From Rhipicephalus microplus (Eukaryota > Arthropoda > Arachnida > Ixodida > Ixodidae), in NCBI RefSeq assembly GCF_043290135.1, contig NW_027464602.1, positions 4,092,001-4,156,000 of the forward strand: 64,000 bases of DNA, written 5' to 3'. Under the pieces are notes generated by a model that ran no database searches, was not told where the DNA came from, and was given only the letters and a program-made list of their open reading frames with translations. Below, piece by piece: positions 1 to 10,199 of the stretch (positions are counted from its first letter, which is position 1; each line of letters opens with the position of its first letter). The position numbers were made by a program, and so were the translations under genes.

Positions 1-3000
1 AGGATTGAAGTGAACATGTCGGTGACGGTCGTCATAGCGGATCTTTGACCGGTCTTGCGAGGTGACGGTGCGTAGCCGAGCGAGGCGTCGCGCTTCTTCT
101 GCTCTACAGAGAATCTCGTTGATCGGCTCACTGTGATGAGCAGAGTAGGGAAGCATAGTGTCAAGATTATAGCGTGGTGGACGAGCATAAAGGAGAAAGA
201 AAGGTGAGTAACCAGTGGTCTCATGTCTTGCGGTGTTGAAAGCATAGGTGATGAAAGGCAAAATTGTGTCCCAGTTTTTGTGCGCGGAGTCGATGTACAT
301 GGACAGCATGTTGACAAGCGTTCGGTTCGTGCGTTCCACTAGACCATTAGTCTGTGGATGGTATGGAGTGGAATGGCGGAAGCTTGATGAGCACAGACGA
401 AGGGTCTCTTCGACAACATCCGCGGTAAATTGCCGCCCACGGTCGCTGATTACGATGCGAGGAGGTCCGTGTCTGAGGATAACTTGAAACAGCAAGAAGA
501 TGGAAACGTCTTTTGCTGTGGCCGACGGCAGTGCTGCCGTCTCACAATAACGGGTTAAGTGGTCTACGCAAACGATGACCCAACGATTGCCGTCTGTGGA
601 TCGCGGAAAAGGGCCCAGAAGATCTATACCAACTCGCTCAAAGGGGGTGCTAGGAGGCGAAACAGGCTGAAGGCGACCAGACGGCGCGTCAGTTGGTCGC
701 TTGTAACGCTGACATTGGGTGCAGCTGGCGACGTACCGTTCGGTATCATTGCGCATCCGGGGCCAATAAAAGCGTTCCTGAGCACGGTAGAGTGTTCTTG
801 TGCATCCAAGATGTCCGGAAGTTGGTTCGTCGTGCATGGCAGATAATACGTGACTGCGAAGGCTCTTGGGGACAACCAAAAGGTAGCGCGCACCGGTAGC
901 CGAGAAGTTCGTCTTATATAGGGCGCCGTCACGTAAGCGAAAACGATTGTCTGCAGCGGACTCCCGCGCGGCCGCGAATAGCGGCTGTAAGCTGTCGTCT
1001 TTCCTCTGCTCTGATATGAAGGTATCCATATCCGGAAATCCCGTGGACACAAAAGCGATGTATTCATCAAAGTTGTCCGCGTCACATTCAGTCGTTGGGA
1101 GTGGCAGGCGAGAGAGACAATCAGCATCAGCGTGTCGCCGGCCGCTCTTGTAGGAAACAACGAAATCATACTCCTGCAGACGGAGCGCCCAGCGTGCTAG
1201 TCGACCAGAGGGATCCCGAAGATTCACAAGCCAGCATAGAGAGTGATGATCCGTGACGACAGTAAAGGGGCGCCCGTAGAGATACGATCGAAACCGTTGC
1301 ACAGCGAAGACGACCGCCAGACACTCTTGTTCGGTGACAGTGTAGTTGCGCTCGGGGCGACTCAATGAGCGGCTAGCGTACGATATCACATGCTCGCTGT
1401 CGCCGACACGCTGAACTAGTACGGCGCCAATGCCAACACCACTAGCATCGGTATGAACTTCTGTCGGTGATGACGGATTGAAGTGGCGAAGAATAGGCTG
1501 GGACGTCAACAGTAGCTTTAGCTGCCGAAACGATGAGTCGCATTCCGAGCTCCACTCGAAAGGAACACCTTTTTGGAGAAGGCATGTGAGCGGATGAGCT
1601 ATGTCAGCAAATTTGGGAATGAAACGGCGAAAGTAGGAGCATAACCCTAAAAAACTTCGTAGCTGCTTCACAGAGCGAGGTGCCTCGAATGCCTCCACAG
1701 CTGTTGTCTTTTGTGGATCTGGTCGTATACCTTCTTTGTCGATCAGGTGTCCCAGCACAAGTGTCTGTCGTTCACCAAAATGGCACTTTTTAGAATTAAG
1801 CACAAGGCCGGCCTTCCTCAAGCAGTTCAGTACCAAGTCCAGGCGCTCGTTATGCTCACGAAATGTTCGGCCGAAGATCACAACGTCGTCTAGGTAGCAC
1901 ATACAAACTTCCCACTTCAAACCGCGAAGTATAGTGTCCATGAACCTTTCAAACGTTGCGGGGGCGTTACAAAGCCCGAAAGGCATCACGTTGAATTCAA
2001 ATAGTCCATCGGGCGTTACAAAAGCGGTCTTCTCTCTGTCATCCGGGTGCATAGGGATTTGCCAGTAACCTGATCGTAAATCCACAGAAGAGAAGTAAGA
2101 AGCCGCAAAGAGGCAATCGATGGCGTCGTCAATTCGTGGGAGTGGGTATACGTCTTTCCTAGTAACGGCATTTAGGCGACGGTAATCGACACAGAATCGC
2201 CACGTGCCGTCTTTCTTCTTCACCAGTATCACTGGAGCTGCCCAAGGGCTAGACGATTCCCGAATTACTCCTTTACCCATCATTTCTTCGACTTGAGCGC
2301 TGATGATCTTTCGCTCCGCAGAGGACACACGATATGGTTTTTGACGAATCGGTTCAGCGGATCCTGTGTTGATGCGATGGCGAGTACGGGATGCAGGAAT
2401 CGATGTGGGGCCGTCGTGCTGTGCAAAGTCGAATATTGAAGAGTGTTTCGAGAGCAGGGCCATCAAAACACGACGTTCATGGTCACTGAGCGATGTAGCT
2501 ACCATTCCGAGCATGTGTTCGTTTGCGGTGTGCGAGACACTGGTTTGTGCTGTATCCGGTAGTTCTGTAAGCACTGCCATAGGTATAAATGACTCTCCCT
2601 GAAACGTAGCAAGTTTTAGGCCTTGAGACAGCACTACGGCTTCAGTGGAGCAATTTAGCGTCCATAGCCCTGCGCATCCATCGGTAACTGAAACCATACA
2701 ATACGGAACCAACACATTTTTCTTAAGACAGTTTCTATGGACCGGTTCCACCGCAACATCGAACGAAGTACTAACAGAAGACGAACAAACAACAGGAACG
2801 CGCATCGCGGATAAAGCGGGCACAACAGTGTCTTCAGAAACACAAAACACACTCTCTTGCTGGGATGATTCTTCTAAGAGCGCAGAGGACACACTTCCGC
2901 AAATACTGAGTTCTCCTGTTCGGCAGTCAACATTGGCGCCACACAATTTCAAAAAGTCAATGCCGAGAATTACATCGTGTGTGGAACGCGGAAGCACGGT

Positions 3001-3312
3001 AAACTCAGTGTTAAAGGTTTGACCACCCAAGGAGACATCCACGTTACACACACCAACCGGGTATAATGAGTCCCCACTCACTCCACGAAAGCTTGTGCTG
3101 TGGTCCCAATGAAACATAACCTTGCGTCCCAGCAGATTTTTGAACACCACACTCATGACAGAAACAGTTGCTCCCGTGTCGACTAAAGCCATGGTAGAAA
3201 CGCCATCAATAAGTACATTAACCTTATTCTTCAGCATGAAGATAGGTGGAGGTATCCGAGTCGGCAGCAAAGATTTTCCAGCGACCTCACCTCCATCGGC
3301 CGCGCTGGCTAG
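1..3312 (-). CDS. pol: Pol polyprotein of gypsy element A (PR-RT-RH-IN), partial
   Basis: Retroelement polyprotein that matures, reverse transcribes and integrates the element. It is read in the -1 frame relative to gag, with the first codon after the slip at 3312, and I see no stop down to base 1 (at least 1,104 codons). Counting from that codon: aspartic protease DTGA at residues 45-48 with an ILGIDF flap-side motif; RT catalytic YLDD at 473-476 (bases 1896-1885) after a DLRSGYWQ motif; RNase H TDASG with Asp at 622 and HADAD near 727; integrase zinc-finger CTQC at 864-867; integrase catalytic Asp897, Asp957 and Glu993, an exact D,D(35)E spacing. The reading then enters the integrase C-terminal basic region and leaves the window. 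The domain order identifies Ty3/gypsy rather than Copia. No inactivating change is visible. Confidence 0.93.
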
Positions 3313-3318
3313 TTTCCC
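3278..3318 (-). promoter_or_regulatory. -1 programmed ribosomal frameshift site, gag to pol (element A)
   Basis: The heptamer GGGAAAC (3318-3312) fits X_XXY_YYZ exactly in the gag frame (G GGA AAC) and directly precedes the gag stop TAG (3311-3309). Slipping back one base gives GGG AAA CTA, which enters the open pol frame. Three bases further on, CCAGCG (3308-3303) can pair with CGCTGG (3283-3278) around a 19-nt loop. The heptamer class is established for retroviral -1 frameshifting; its use here is inferred from frame geometry. Confidence 0.85.
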
Positions 3319-4655
3319 GGCGGTGGTGACGCGAAGCGGCGTCGAGGAGATGATGACGTCACACGCCGTCTGGGAGATGGAGATCGAGACGCTCGGAAAG
3401 CTGGTGGTGGTGTCAGAGTACGTTCGGAGGCAGGAGAGCGGTAACGGTTTCGATACCTTTCTTGTTCTCCAGAATAGCTGTCCAGAGGGAAGTGACGGCT
3501 TCTTTCTTCTCGGAAGTAGCCTTCAAAAGTGGTGTTTCCTGGCCTATTAGTGTCCATTGCACGACCACCGTGTTGCATAAACGATCCCGACTGTCCATTG
3601 CTGAATGCCCGACGTCGGTTACAATACCTAGCTATGTGGCCAGGCGTGCCACAGTTGTAACACACGGGCAGAGGGCGAACTTCCGGACGCTGATTGAAAT
3701 ATTCCACAGCGGCCACAGGCTGAGAGTAACTCATCCCCTCCCCTTGGATGTCGTAGGCAGTGCTGGGTCTTCGTGGGCGAACGTCGCGTGGATGCTGATC
3801 AAAACGCCGATCAATCGAGTCGTAATGGCGTTGTTCGGTCTGGCCATAATGCGGGTCGTGTCGGTAGCTGTTACAATCCGCAGCATTCACCGAATGCTGC
3901 CAAGTAGCCGGAGGAGATGCGCAGACGGCGTCTCGGAAAGCGACGGAGGCGCAACGCGGCACCGCATAACGCGTTTGTTCTTCGTGCCGCAGGAGCTCCT
4001 CACGGACAATCTGCCGAATGGTAGCTGAGAGGTCTGTCTGCGGACTCGCGTCAACGCTGGCCACAGTCGTGACATTGGCTAGCCGTCCAAACTTCGGCGT
4101 GATTCGGCGAGTTTTCAGCGCCTCGAATGTGCGGCAGTGCCGAATCACGTCTGATACGGTGTTCAGGTTGTCTTTTCCAATGAGGAAGTTATAGACGTCT
4201 TCCGCAATACCTTTTAAAAGGTGTCCCACTTTATCTTCCTCGGGCATTCGAGAGTCGATGGTCTTACACAGCTTGAGAACTTCTTCAATATATGTCGTGC
4301 AAGTCTCGCCGATCACCTGAGCTCTCTGAGCTAAAGCTGTTTCCGCTCGTTTCTTCTTAGTGTCCGAGTCGCTAAAGCACTTCTTCATTTCTTCAATAAG
4401 ACTGCTCCATGTAGTAAGCGTGTCGGCGTGGTTTTCATACCAAACCAGGGCCGTGTCCGTCAAATAAAAAACGACATGCCTGAGCTGGCTGGCCGGGTTC
4501 CAGTTGTTGCATTGGCTTACCCTTTCGTAATGGGTCAGCCATTCATCGAAGTCTTCCCCTGGCTTTGCTGAGAACGGCCGTGGCTCTCGGTAATGCTGAT
4601 ACAGCGGTGGTCTTGCCGAGGCATTGCTGAGGGGGTCATTTTGCTCCAGAGACAT
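3309..4655 (-). CDS. gag: Gag polyprotein of gypsy element A
   Basis: Structural capsid and nucleocapsid protein that packages the element RNA in cytoplasmic particles. The chosen start is the ATG at 4655, giving 448 residues, because it follows the LTR and primer-binding site. The same frame stays open upstream through the 5' LTR to an ATG at 4832 (507 residues), but that ATG lies inside the LTR. The N-terminal half is a retrotransposon Gag/capsid domain (FDEWL, W-rich segment, SFTTYIEE-like region). A CCHC zinc knuckle CX2CX4HX4C lies at bases 3662-3621. The C-terminal tail is rich in Arg, Ser and Pro, as in RNA-binding nucleocapsids. The ORF ends GGA AAC TAG, which is itself the frameshift site into pol. 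Confidence 0.9.
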   Translation of the reverse strand: MSLEQNDPLSNASARPPLYQHYREPRPFSAKPGEDFDEWLTHYERVSQCNNWNPASQLRHVVFYLTDTALVWYENHADTLTTWSSLIEEMKKCFSDSDTKKKRAETALAQRAQVIGETCTTYIEEVLKLCKTIDSRMPEEDKVGHLLKGIAEDVYNFLIGKDNLNTVSDVIRHCRTFEALKTRRITPKFGRLANVTTVASVDASPQTDLSATIRQIVREELLRHEEQTRYAVPRCASVAFRDAVCASPPATWQHSVNAADCNSYRHDPHYGQTEQRHYDSIDRRFDQHPRDVRPRRPSTAYDIQGEGMSYSQPVAAVEYFNQRPEVRPLPVCYNCGTPGHIARYCNRRRAFSNGQSGSFMQHGGRAMDTNRPGNTTFEGYFREERSRHFPLDSYSGEQERYRNRYRSPASERTLTPPPAFRASRSPSPRRRVTSSSPRRRFASPPPGN

Positions 4656-4762
4656 GTCGGGGCGCGATGGCGAAAGTCCGGCAAGGCGACGGCTTCTACG
4701 AAGTTCTGGTGCTGACGGCTCCGTCGTAGGTCGTGGGAGGTACCCAGCACAGCTCCACCAAA
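4656..4762 (-). other. Untranslated leader of gypsy element A, with primer-binding site
   Basis: Lies between the 5' LTR and the likely gag ATG. The primer-binding-site candidate is TGGTGGAGCTGTGCTGGG at 4760-4743, two bases inside the LTR and starting with the TGG expected to pair with a tRNA CCA end. Element B has a near match at the same place (TGGTGGAG then TTTGCTGGGT), which supports the call. I could not assign the primer tRNA. Confidence 0.65.
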
Positions 4763-4935
4763 TGTTACACGCAAGAAGTACACGAAAAGGTTGAAAAACA
4801 GGCGAGCCTGGATGGTTCGCGTTTACTTCCACAAGGGGTCTCGAGACAGCACACCCAACGTCGTCTTCCTTCTTTACCTTTTGTCTGAATGTTCATTCGC
4901 GCTGTATGCGCCGTGCATTGCAACCGCTCGTGACA
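4763..4935 (-). repeat. 5' LTR of gypsy element A (173 bp)
   Basis: Bounded by TGTCACG on the element-sense 5' side and CGTGTAACA on the 3' side, so it has the canonical TG...CA ends and short imperfect terminal inversions. The inner edge abuts the primer-binding site and the outer edge abuts array spacer sequence. A TTCAGAC initiator-like motif lies in its first half, with no obvious TATA box. The predicted target duplication starts with atat (4936 onward) and should recur beyond the other LTR, outside the window. Confidence 0.8.
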
Positions 4936-5775
4936 ATATCTTCAAAGCTATCAGCCCAAAGAAAAAAAAAGCGCCGCACCACCACCGGGTGGGCTCGAAC
5001 CTCCAACCTTTCGGTTAACAGCAGATCGCGCTAGCCAATCGCGCCACGGAGACAGTCGTGCTCCACTCTCACCACCATCAGAACATATCTTCAATGCTAT
5101 CAGCGCAAAGAAAAAAAAGCGCCGCACCACCACCGGGTGGGCTCGAACCTCCAACCTTTCGGTTAACAGCCGATCGCGCAAGCCGATTTCGCCATGGAGA
5201 CACTCCTGCTCCACTCTCACCACCATCAGAACATATCTTCAAAGGTATCAGCCCAAAGAAAAAAAAGCGCCGCACCACCACTGGGTGGGCTCGAACCTCC
5301 GACTTTTCGGTTAACAGCCGATCGCGCTAGCCAATTGCGCCACGGAGGCAGTCCTGCTCCACTCTCACCACCATCAGAACATATCTTCAAAGCTATCAGC
5401 CCAAAGAAAAAAAACCACCGCACCACCACCGGGTGGGCTCGAACCTCCAACCTTTCGGTTAACAGCCAATCGCGCTAGCCAATTGCGCCACGGAGACAGT
5501 CCTGCTCCACTCTCACCACCATCAGAACATATCTTCAAAGCTATCAGCACAAAGAAAAAAAGCGCCGCACCACCACCGGGTGGGCCCGAACCTCCAACCT
5601 TTCAGTTAACAGCCGATCGCGCTAGCCAACTGCGCCATGGAGACAGTCGTGCTCCACTCTCACCACCATCAGAACATATCTTCAAAGCTATCACCCCAAA
5701 GAAAAAAAAAGCGCCGCACCACCACCGGTTGGGCTCGATCCTCCAACCTTTCGGTTAACAGCCGATCGCGCTAGC
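4936..5775 (-). repeat. Array sub-block: outer-type monomers (left edge)
   Basis: About six subtype A monomers with the gcgccgcaccaccaccgggtggg signature and long A runs on the plus strand. One has the diagnostic aaaccaccgcacc trailer. These variants match monomers at 44.3-45.5 kb and 53.3-63 kb more closely than the neighbouring 5.8-44 kb block. For example, the three-unit run at 5.06-5.45 kb resembles 57.24-57.6 and 59.74-60.0 kb. Confidence 0.7.
4980..5053 (-). tRNA. tRNA-Asn(GTT)-like unit, subtype A, representative monomer
   Basis: Cloverleaf of 74 nt. The acceptor GTCTCCG pairs with CGGTGGT by four Watson-Crick pairs, two G-T wobbles and one T-T mismatch. D-arm GCGC/GCGC is perfect. 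The anticodon loop is CTGTTAA, with stem ATCTG/CCGAA weakened in this copy. The T-stem GGAGG/CCACC has a central A-A mismatch around loop TTCGAGC. A trailer and T9 terminator follow (bases 4979-4962). The A and B boxes look transcribable, but the acceptor defects make a charged tRNA doubtful. Taken as a tRNA-derived unit rather than a proven tRNA gene. Confidence 0.5.
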
Positions 5776-5800
5776 CAATTGCGCCACGAAGACAGTCCTG

Positions 5801-8685
5801 CTCCACTCTCACCACCATCAGAACATATCTTCAAAGCTATTACCGCAAAGAAAAAAGCAAAACACCACTCCCAGGAGGGCTCGAACCTCCAACGTTCCGG
5901 TTAACAGCCGATCACGCTAGCCAATTGCGCCACGGAGACAGTCCTGCTCCACTCTTAGCACCATCAGAACATAACTTTAAAGCTATCAGCCCACAGAAAA
6001 AAAAGCGCCGCACCACCACCAGGAGAGCTCGAACCTCCAACTTTTCAGTTTACAGCCGATCGCGCTAGCAAATTGCGCCACGGAGACAGTCCTGCTCCAC
6101 TATCACCACCGTCAGAACATTTCTTCAGAGCTATAAGCCCAAAGAAAAAACAAGCGCTGCACCACCACCGGGTGGGCTCGAACCTCCAACCTTACGGTTA
6201 ACAGCCGATCGCGCTAGCCAAATGCCCCACGGAGACAGTCGTACTCCACTCTCACCATCGTCAGAACATTTTTCAGAGCTATCACCCCAAAGAAAAAAAA
6301 AGCGCCACACCACCACTGGTTGGGCTCGAACCTCCAACCTTTCGGTTAACAGCCGATCGCGCTAGCCTATTGCGCCACGAAGACTGTCCTGGTCCACTCG
6401 CACCACCATCAGAACATATCTTCAAAGATATTACCGCAAAGAAAAAAGCAACACACCACTCCTGGGAGGGCTCGAGACTCCAACCTTTCGGTTAACAGCC
6501 GATCGCGCTAGCCCATTGCGCCACGGAGGCAGTCTTGCTCCACTCTCACCAACATCAAAACATATCTTCAAAGCTATGAGCGCAAAGAAAAAAAAGCGCT
6601 GCTCCACCACCGCGTGGGCTCGAACCTCCAACCTTTCGGTTAACAGCCGATCGCGCTAGCCCATCGCGACACGGAGACAGGCTTGCTCCACTCTCACCAC
6701 CATCAGAACATATCTTCAAAGCTATCAGCGCAAAGAAAAAGCAACACACCACTCCCGGAAAGGCTCGAAACTCCAACCTTTCGGTCAACAGCCGATTGCG
6801 CTAGCCCATTGCGCCACGGAGACATCTTGCTCCCTTCTCACCACCATCAGAACATAACTTAAAAGCTATCAGACCAAAGAAAAAAAAGCACCGCACCACC
6901 ACCGGGTGGGCTCGTACCTCCAAACTTTCGGTTAACAGCCGATCGCGCTAGCCAATTGCGCCACAGAGACAGTCGTGCTCCACTCTCACCACCATCAGAA
7001 CATATCTTCAAAGCTATCAGCGCAAAGAAAAAAGCAAAACACCACTCCCGGGAGGGCTCGAACCTCCAACGTTCTGGTTAACAGCCGATCATGCTAGCCA
7101 ATTGCGCCACGGAGACAGTCCTGCTCCACTCGCACCACCATCAGAACATAACTTTAAAGCTATCAGCCCACAGAAAAAAAAGCGCCGCACCACCACCATG
7201 AGAGCTCGAACCTCCAACTTTTCAGTTAACAGCCGATCGCACTAGCAAATTGCGCCACGGAGACAGTCCTGCTCCACTATCACCACCGTCAGAACATTTC
7301 TTCAGAGCTATAAGCCCAAAGAAAAAACAAGCGCTGCACCACCAACGGGTGGGCTCGAACCTCCAACCTTACGGTTAACAGCCGATCGCGCTAGCCAATT
7401 GCCCCACGGAGACAGTCGTACTCCACTCTCACCACCATCAGAACATATCTTCAAAGCTATTACCGCAAAGAAAAAAGCAAAACACCACTCCCAGGAGGGC
7501 TCGAACCTCCAACGTTCCGGTTAACAGCCGATCACGCTAGCCAATTGCGCCACGGAGACAGTCCTGCTCCACTCTCACCACCATCAGAACATAACTTTAA
7601 AGCTATCAGCCCACAGAAAAAAAAGCGCCGCACCACCACCAGGAGAGCTCGAACCTCCAACTTTTCAGTTAACAGCCGATCGCGCTAGCAAATTGCGCCA
7701 CGGAGACAGTCCTGCTCCACTATCACCACCGTCAGAACATTTCTTCAGAGCTATAAGCCCAAAGAAAAAACAAGCGCTGCACCACCACCGGGTGGGCTCG
7801 AACCTCCAACCTTACGGTTAACAGCCGATCGCGCTAGCCAATTGCCCCACGGAGACAGTCGTACTCCACTCTCACCATCGTCAGAACATTTTTCAGACCT
7901 ATCACCCCAAAGAAAAAAAAAAGCGCCACACCACCACTGGTTGGGCTCGAACCTCCAACCTTTCGGTTAACAGCCGATCGCGCTAGCCTATTGCGCCACG
8001 AAGACTGTCCTGCTCCACTCTCACCACCATCAGAACATATCTTCAAAGATATTACCGCAAAGAAAAAAGCAACATACCACTCCTGGGAGGGCTCGAGACT
8101 CCAACCTTTCGGTTAACAGCCGATCGCGCTAGCCCATTGCGCCACGGAGGCAGTCTTGCTCCACTCTCACCAACATCAAAACATATCTTCAAAGCTATGA
8201 GCGCAAAGAAAAAAAAGCGCTGCACCACCACCGCGTGGGCTCGAACCTCCAACCTTTCGGTTAACAGCCGATCGCGCTAGCCCATCGCGACACGGAGACA
8301 GGCTTGCTCCACTCTCACCACCATCAGAACATATCTTCAAAGCTATCAGCGCAAAGAAAAAGCAACACACCACTCCCGGAAAGGCTCGAAACTCCAACCT
8401 TTCGGTCAACAGCCGATTGCGCGAGCCCATTGCGCCACGGAGACATCTTGCTCCTTTCTCACCACCATCAGAACATAACATAAAAGCTATCAGACCAAAG
8501 AAAAAAAAGCACCGCACCACCACCGGGTGGGCTCGTACCTCCAAACTTTCGGTTAACAGCCGATCGCGCTAGCCAATTGCGCCACAGAGACAGTCGTGCT
8601 CCACTCTCACCACCATCTGAACATATCTTCAAAGCTATCAGCGCAAAGAAAAAAGCAAAACACCACTCCCGGGAGGGCTCGAACC
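5801..8685 (-). repeat. Duplicated sub-block, +1,620 bp (11 monomers)
   Basis: The segment from about 5,801 to 7,065 recurs from about 7,421 to 8,685, sharing private variants such as aacgttccgg, gaacatttttcag and a gaaactccaacctttcggtcaac run. I spotted around eight base differences by eye (for example cagtttacag against cagttaacag, and cagagct against cagacct), so this is an older duplication than the 5,898-bp pair. Confidence 0.7.
7043..7116 (-). tRNA. tRNA-Asn(GTT)-like unit, subtype B with restored T-stem
   Basis: The T-stem is fully paired (GGAGG/CCTCC), unlike subtype A. The acceptor GTCTCCG/CGGGAGT has three Watson-Crick pairs, three wobbles and one C-A mismatch. A GTT anticodon is present, but this copy has a damaged anticodon stem and a D-arm change (ATGCTAG on the plus strand). 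The trailer ends TTTTGC followed by T6, shorter than the subtype A terminator. Confidence 0.4.
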
Positions 8686-10199
8686 TCCAACTTCTCGGTT
8701 AACAGCCGATCGCGCTGGCCAAATGCGCCACGGAGAAAGTCCTGCTCAACTCTCACCACAATTAGAACATATCTTCAAAGCTATCAGCCCAAAGAAAAAA
8801 AAAAGCGCCGCACCACCACCGGGTGGGCTCGAACCTCCAACTTTTCGGTTAACAGCCAATCGCGCTAGCCAATTGCGCCACGGGGACCGTCCTGCTCCAC
8901 TCTCACCACCGTCAGACCATTTCTTTAGAGCTATCACTCCAAAGAAGAAAAAGCGCCGCACCACCACCGGGTGGGCTCGAACCTCCAACCTTTCGGTTAA
9001 CAGCCGATCGCGCTAGCCAATTGCCCCACGGAGACAGTCGTGCTCCACTCTCACCACCGTCAGAACATTTCTTCAGAGCTATCACCCCAAAGAAAAAAAA
9101 GTTCCGCACCACCACCGGTTGGGCTAGAACCTCCAACCTTTCGGTTAACAGCCGATCGCGCTAGCCAATGGCGCCACGAAGACAGTCCTGCTCCACTCTC
9201 ACCACCATCAGAACATATCTTCAAAGCTATTACCGCAAAGAAAAAAGCAACACACCACTCCCGGGAGGGCTCAAAACTCCAACCTTTCGGTTAACAGCCG
9301 ATCGCGCTAGCCCATTGCACCACGGAGACAGTCTTGCTCCACTCTCACCACCATCAGAACATATCTCCAAAGCTATCATCGCAAAGAAAAAAGCAACACA
9401 CCACTCCCGGGAGGGCTCGAAACTCCAACCTTTTGGTCAACAGCCGATCGCGCTAGCCAACTGCGCCACGGAGACAGCCATGCTTCACTCTCACCATCAT
9501 CAGAACATATCTTCAAAGCTATAAGCGCAAAGAAAAAAGCAACACACCACTCCCGGGAGGGATCGAACCTCCATCCTTTCGGTTAACAGCCGATCGCGCT
9601 AGCCAATTGCGCCACGAAGACAGTCCTGCTCCACTCTCACCACCATCAGAACATATCTTCAAAGCTATTACCGCAAAGAAAAAAGCAACACACCAATCCC
9701 GGGAGGGCTCAAAACTCCAACCTTTCGGTTAACAGCCAATCGAGCTAGCCCAATGCGCCACGGAGACAGTCTTGCTCCACTCTCACCACCATCAGAACAT
9801 ATCTTCAAAGCTATCATCGCAAAGAAAAAAGCAACACAGCACTCCCGGGAGGGCTCGAAACTCCAACCTTTCGGTCAACAGCCGATCGCGCTAGCCCATT
9901 GCGCCACGGAGACAGTCTTGTTCATCTCTAACCACCATCAGAACATATCATCAAAGCTATCAGCCCAAAGAAAAAAAAAGCACCGCACCACCAACAGGTG
10001 GGCTCGAACCTCCAACTTTTCGGTTAACAGCCGATCGCGCTGGCCAATTTCGCCACGGAGACAGTCCTGCTCCACTCTCACCACAATTAGAACATATCTT
10101 CAAAGCTATCAGCCCAAAGAAAAAAAAGCGCCGCACCACCACTTGTGGGCTCGAACCTCCAACCTTTCGGTTAACAGCAGATCGCGCTAGCCAAATGCG

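Larger units (their letters stand above)
1..4935 (-). mobile_element. Ty3/gypsy LTR retrotransposon A, 3' end beyond the window
   Basis: Reading leftwards on the minus strand the order is 5' LTR (4935-4763), primer-binding site, gag with zinc knuckle, -1 frameshift signal, then pol with protease, RT, RNase H and integrase (Ty3 order), still open at base 1. Integrase C-terminus, polypurine tract and 3' LTR lie outside the window. The right flank begins in the middle of an array spacer (atatcttcaaag), so the element sits inside the tandem array, which should continue on its far side. All visible coding segments are open and the catalytic residues are present, so this copy may be intact and young. 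Clade within Ty3/gypsy not assigned. Confidence 0.93.

Noticed and set aside
624..1169. Minus-strand 181-codon open frame in the pol region of element A
   Set aside because: It lies in a different frame from pol, which is continuous here and carries RNase H and integrase motifs.
3462..4028. Plus-strand 188-codon open frame antisense to gag
   Set aside because: Shadow of gag in the opposite strand, with no recognisable domain.
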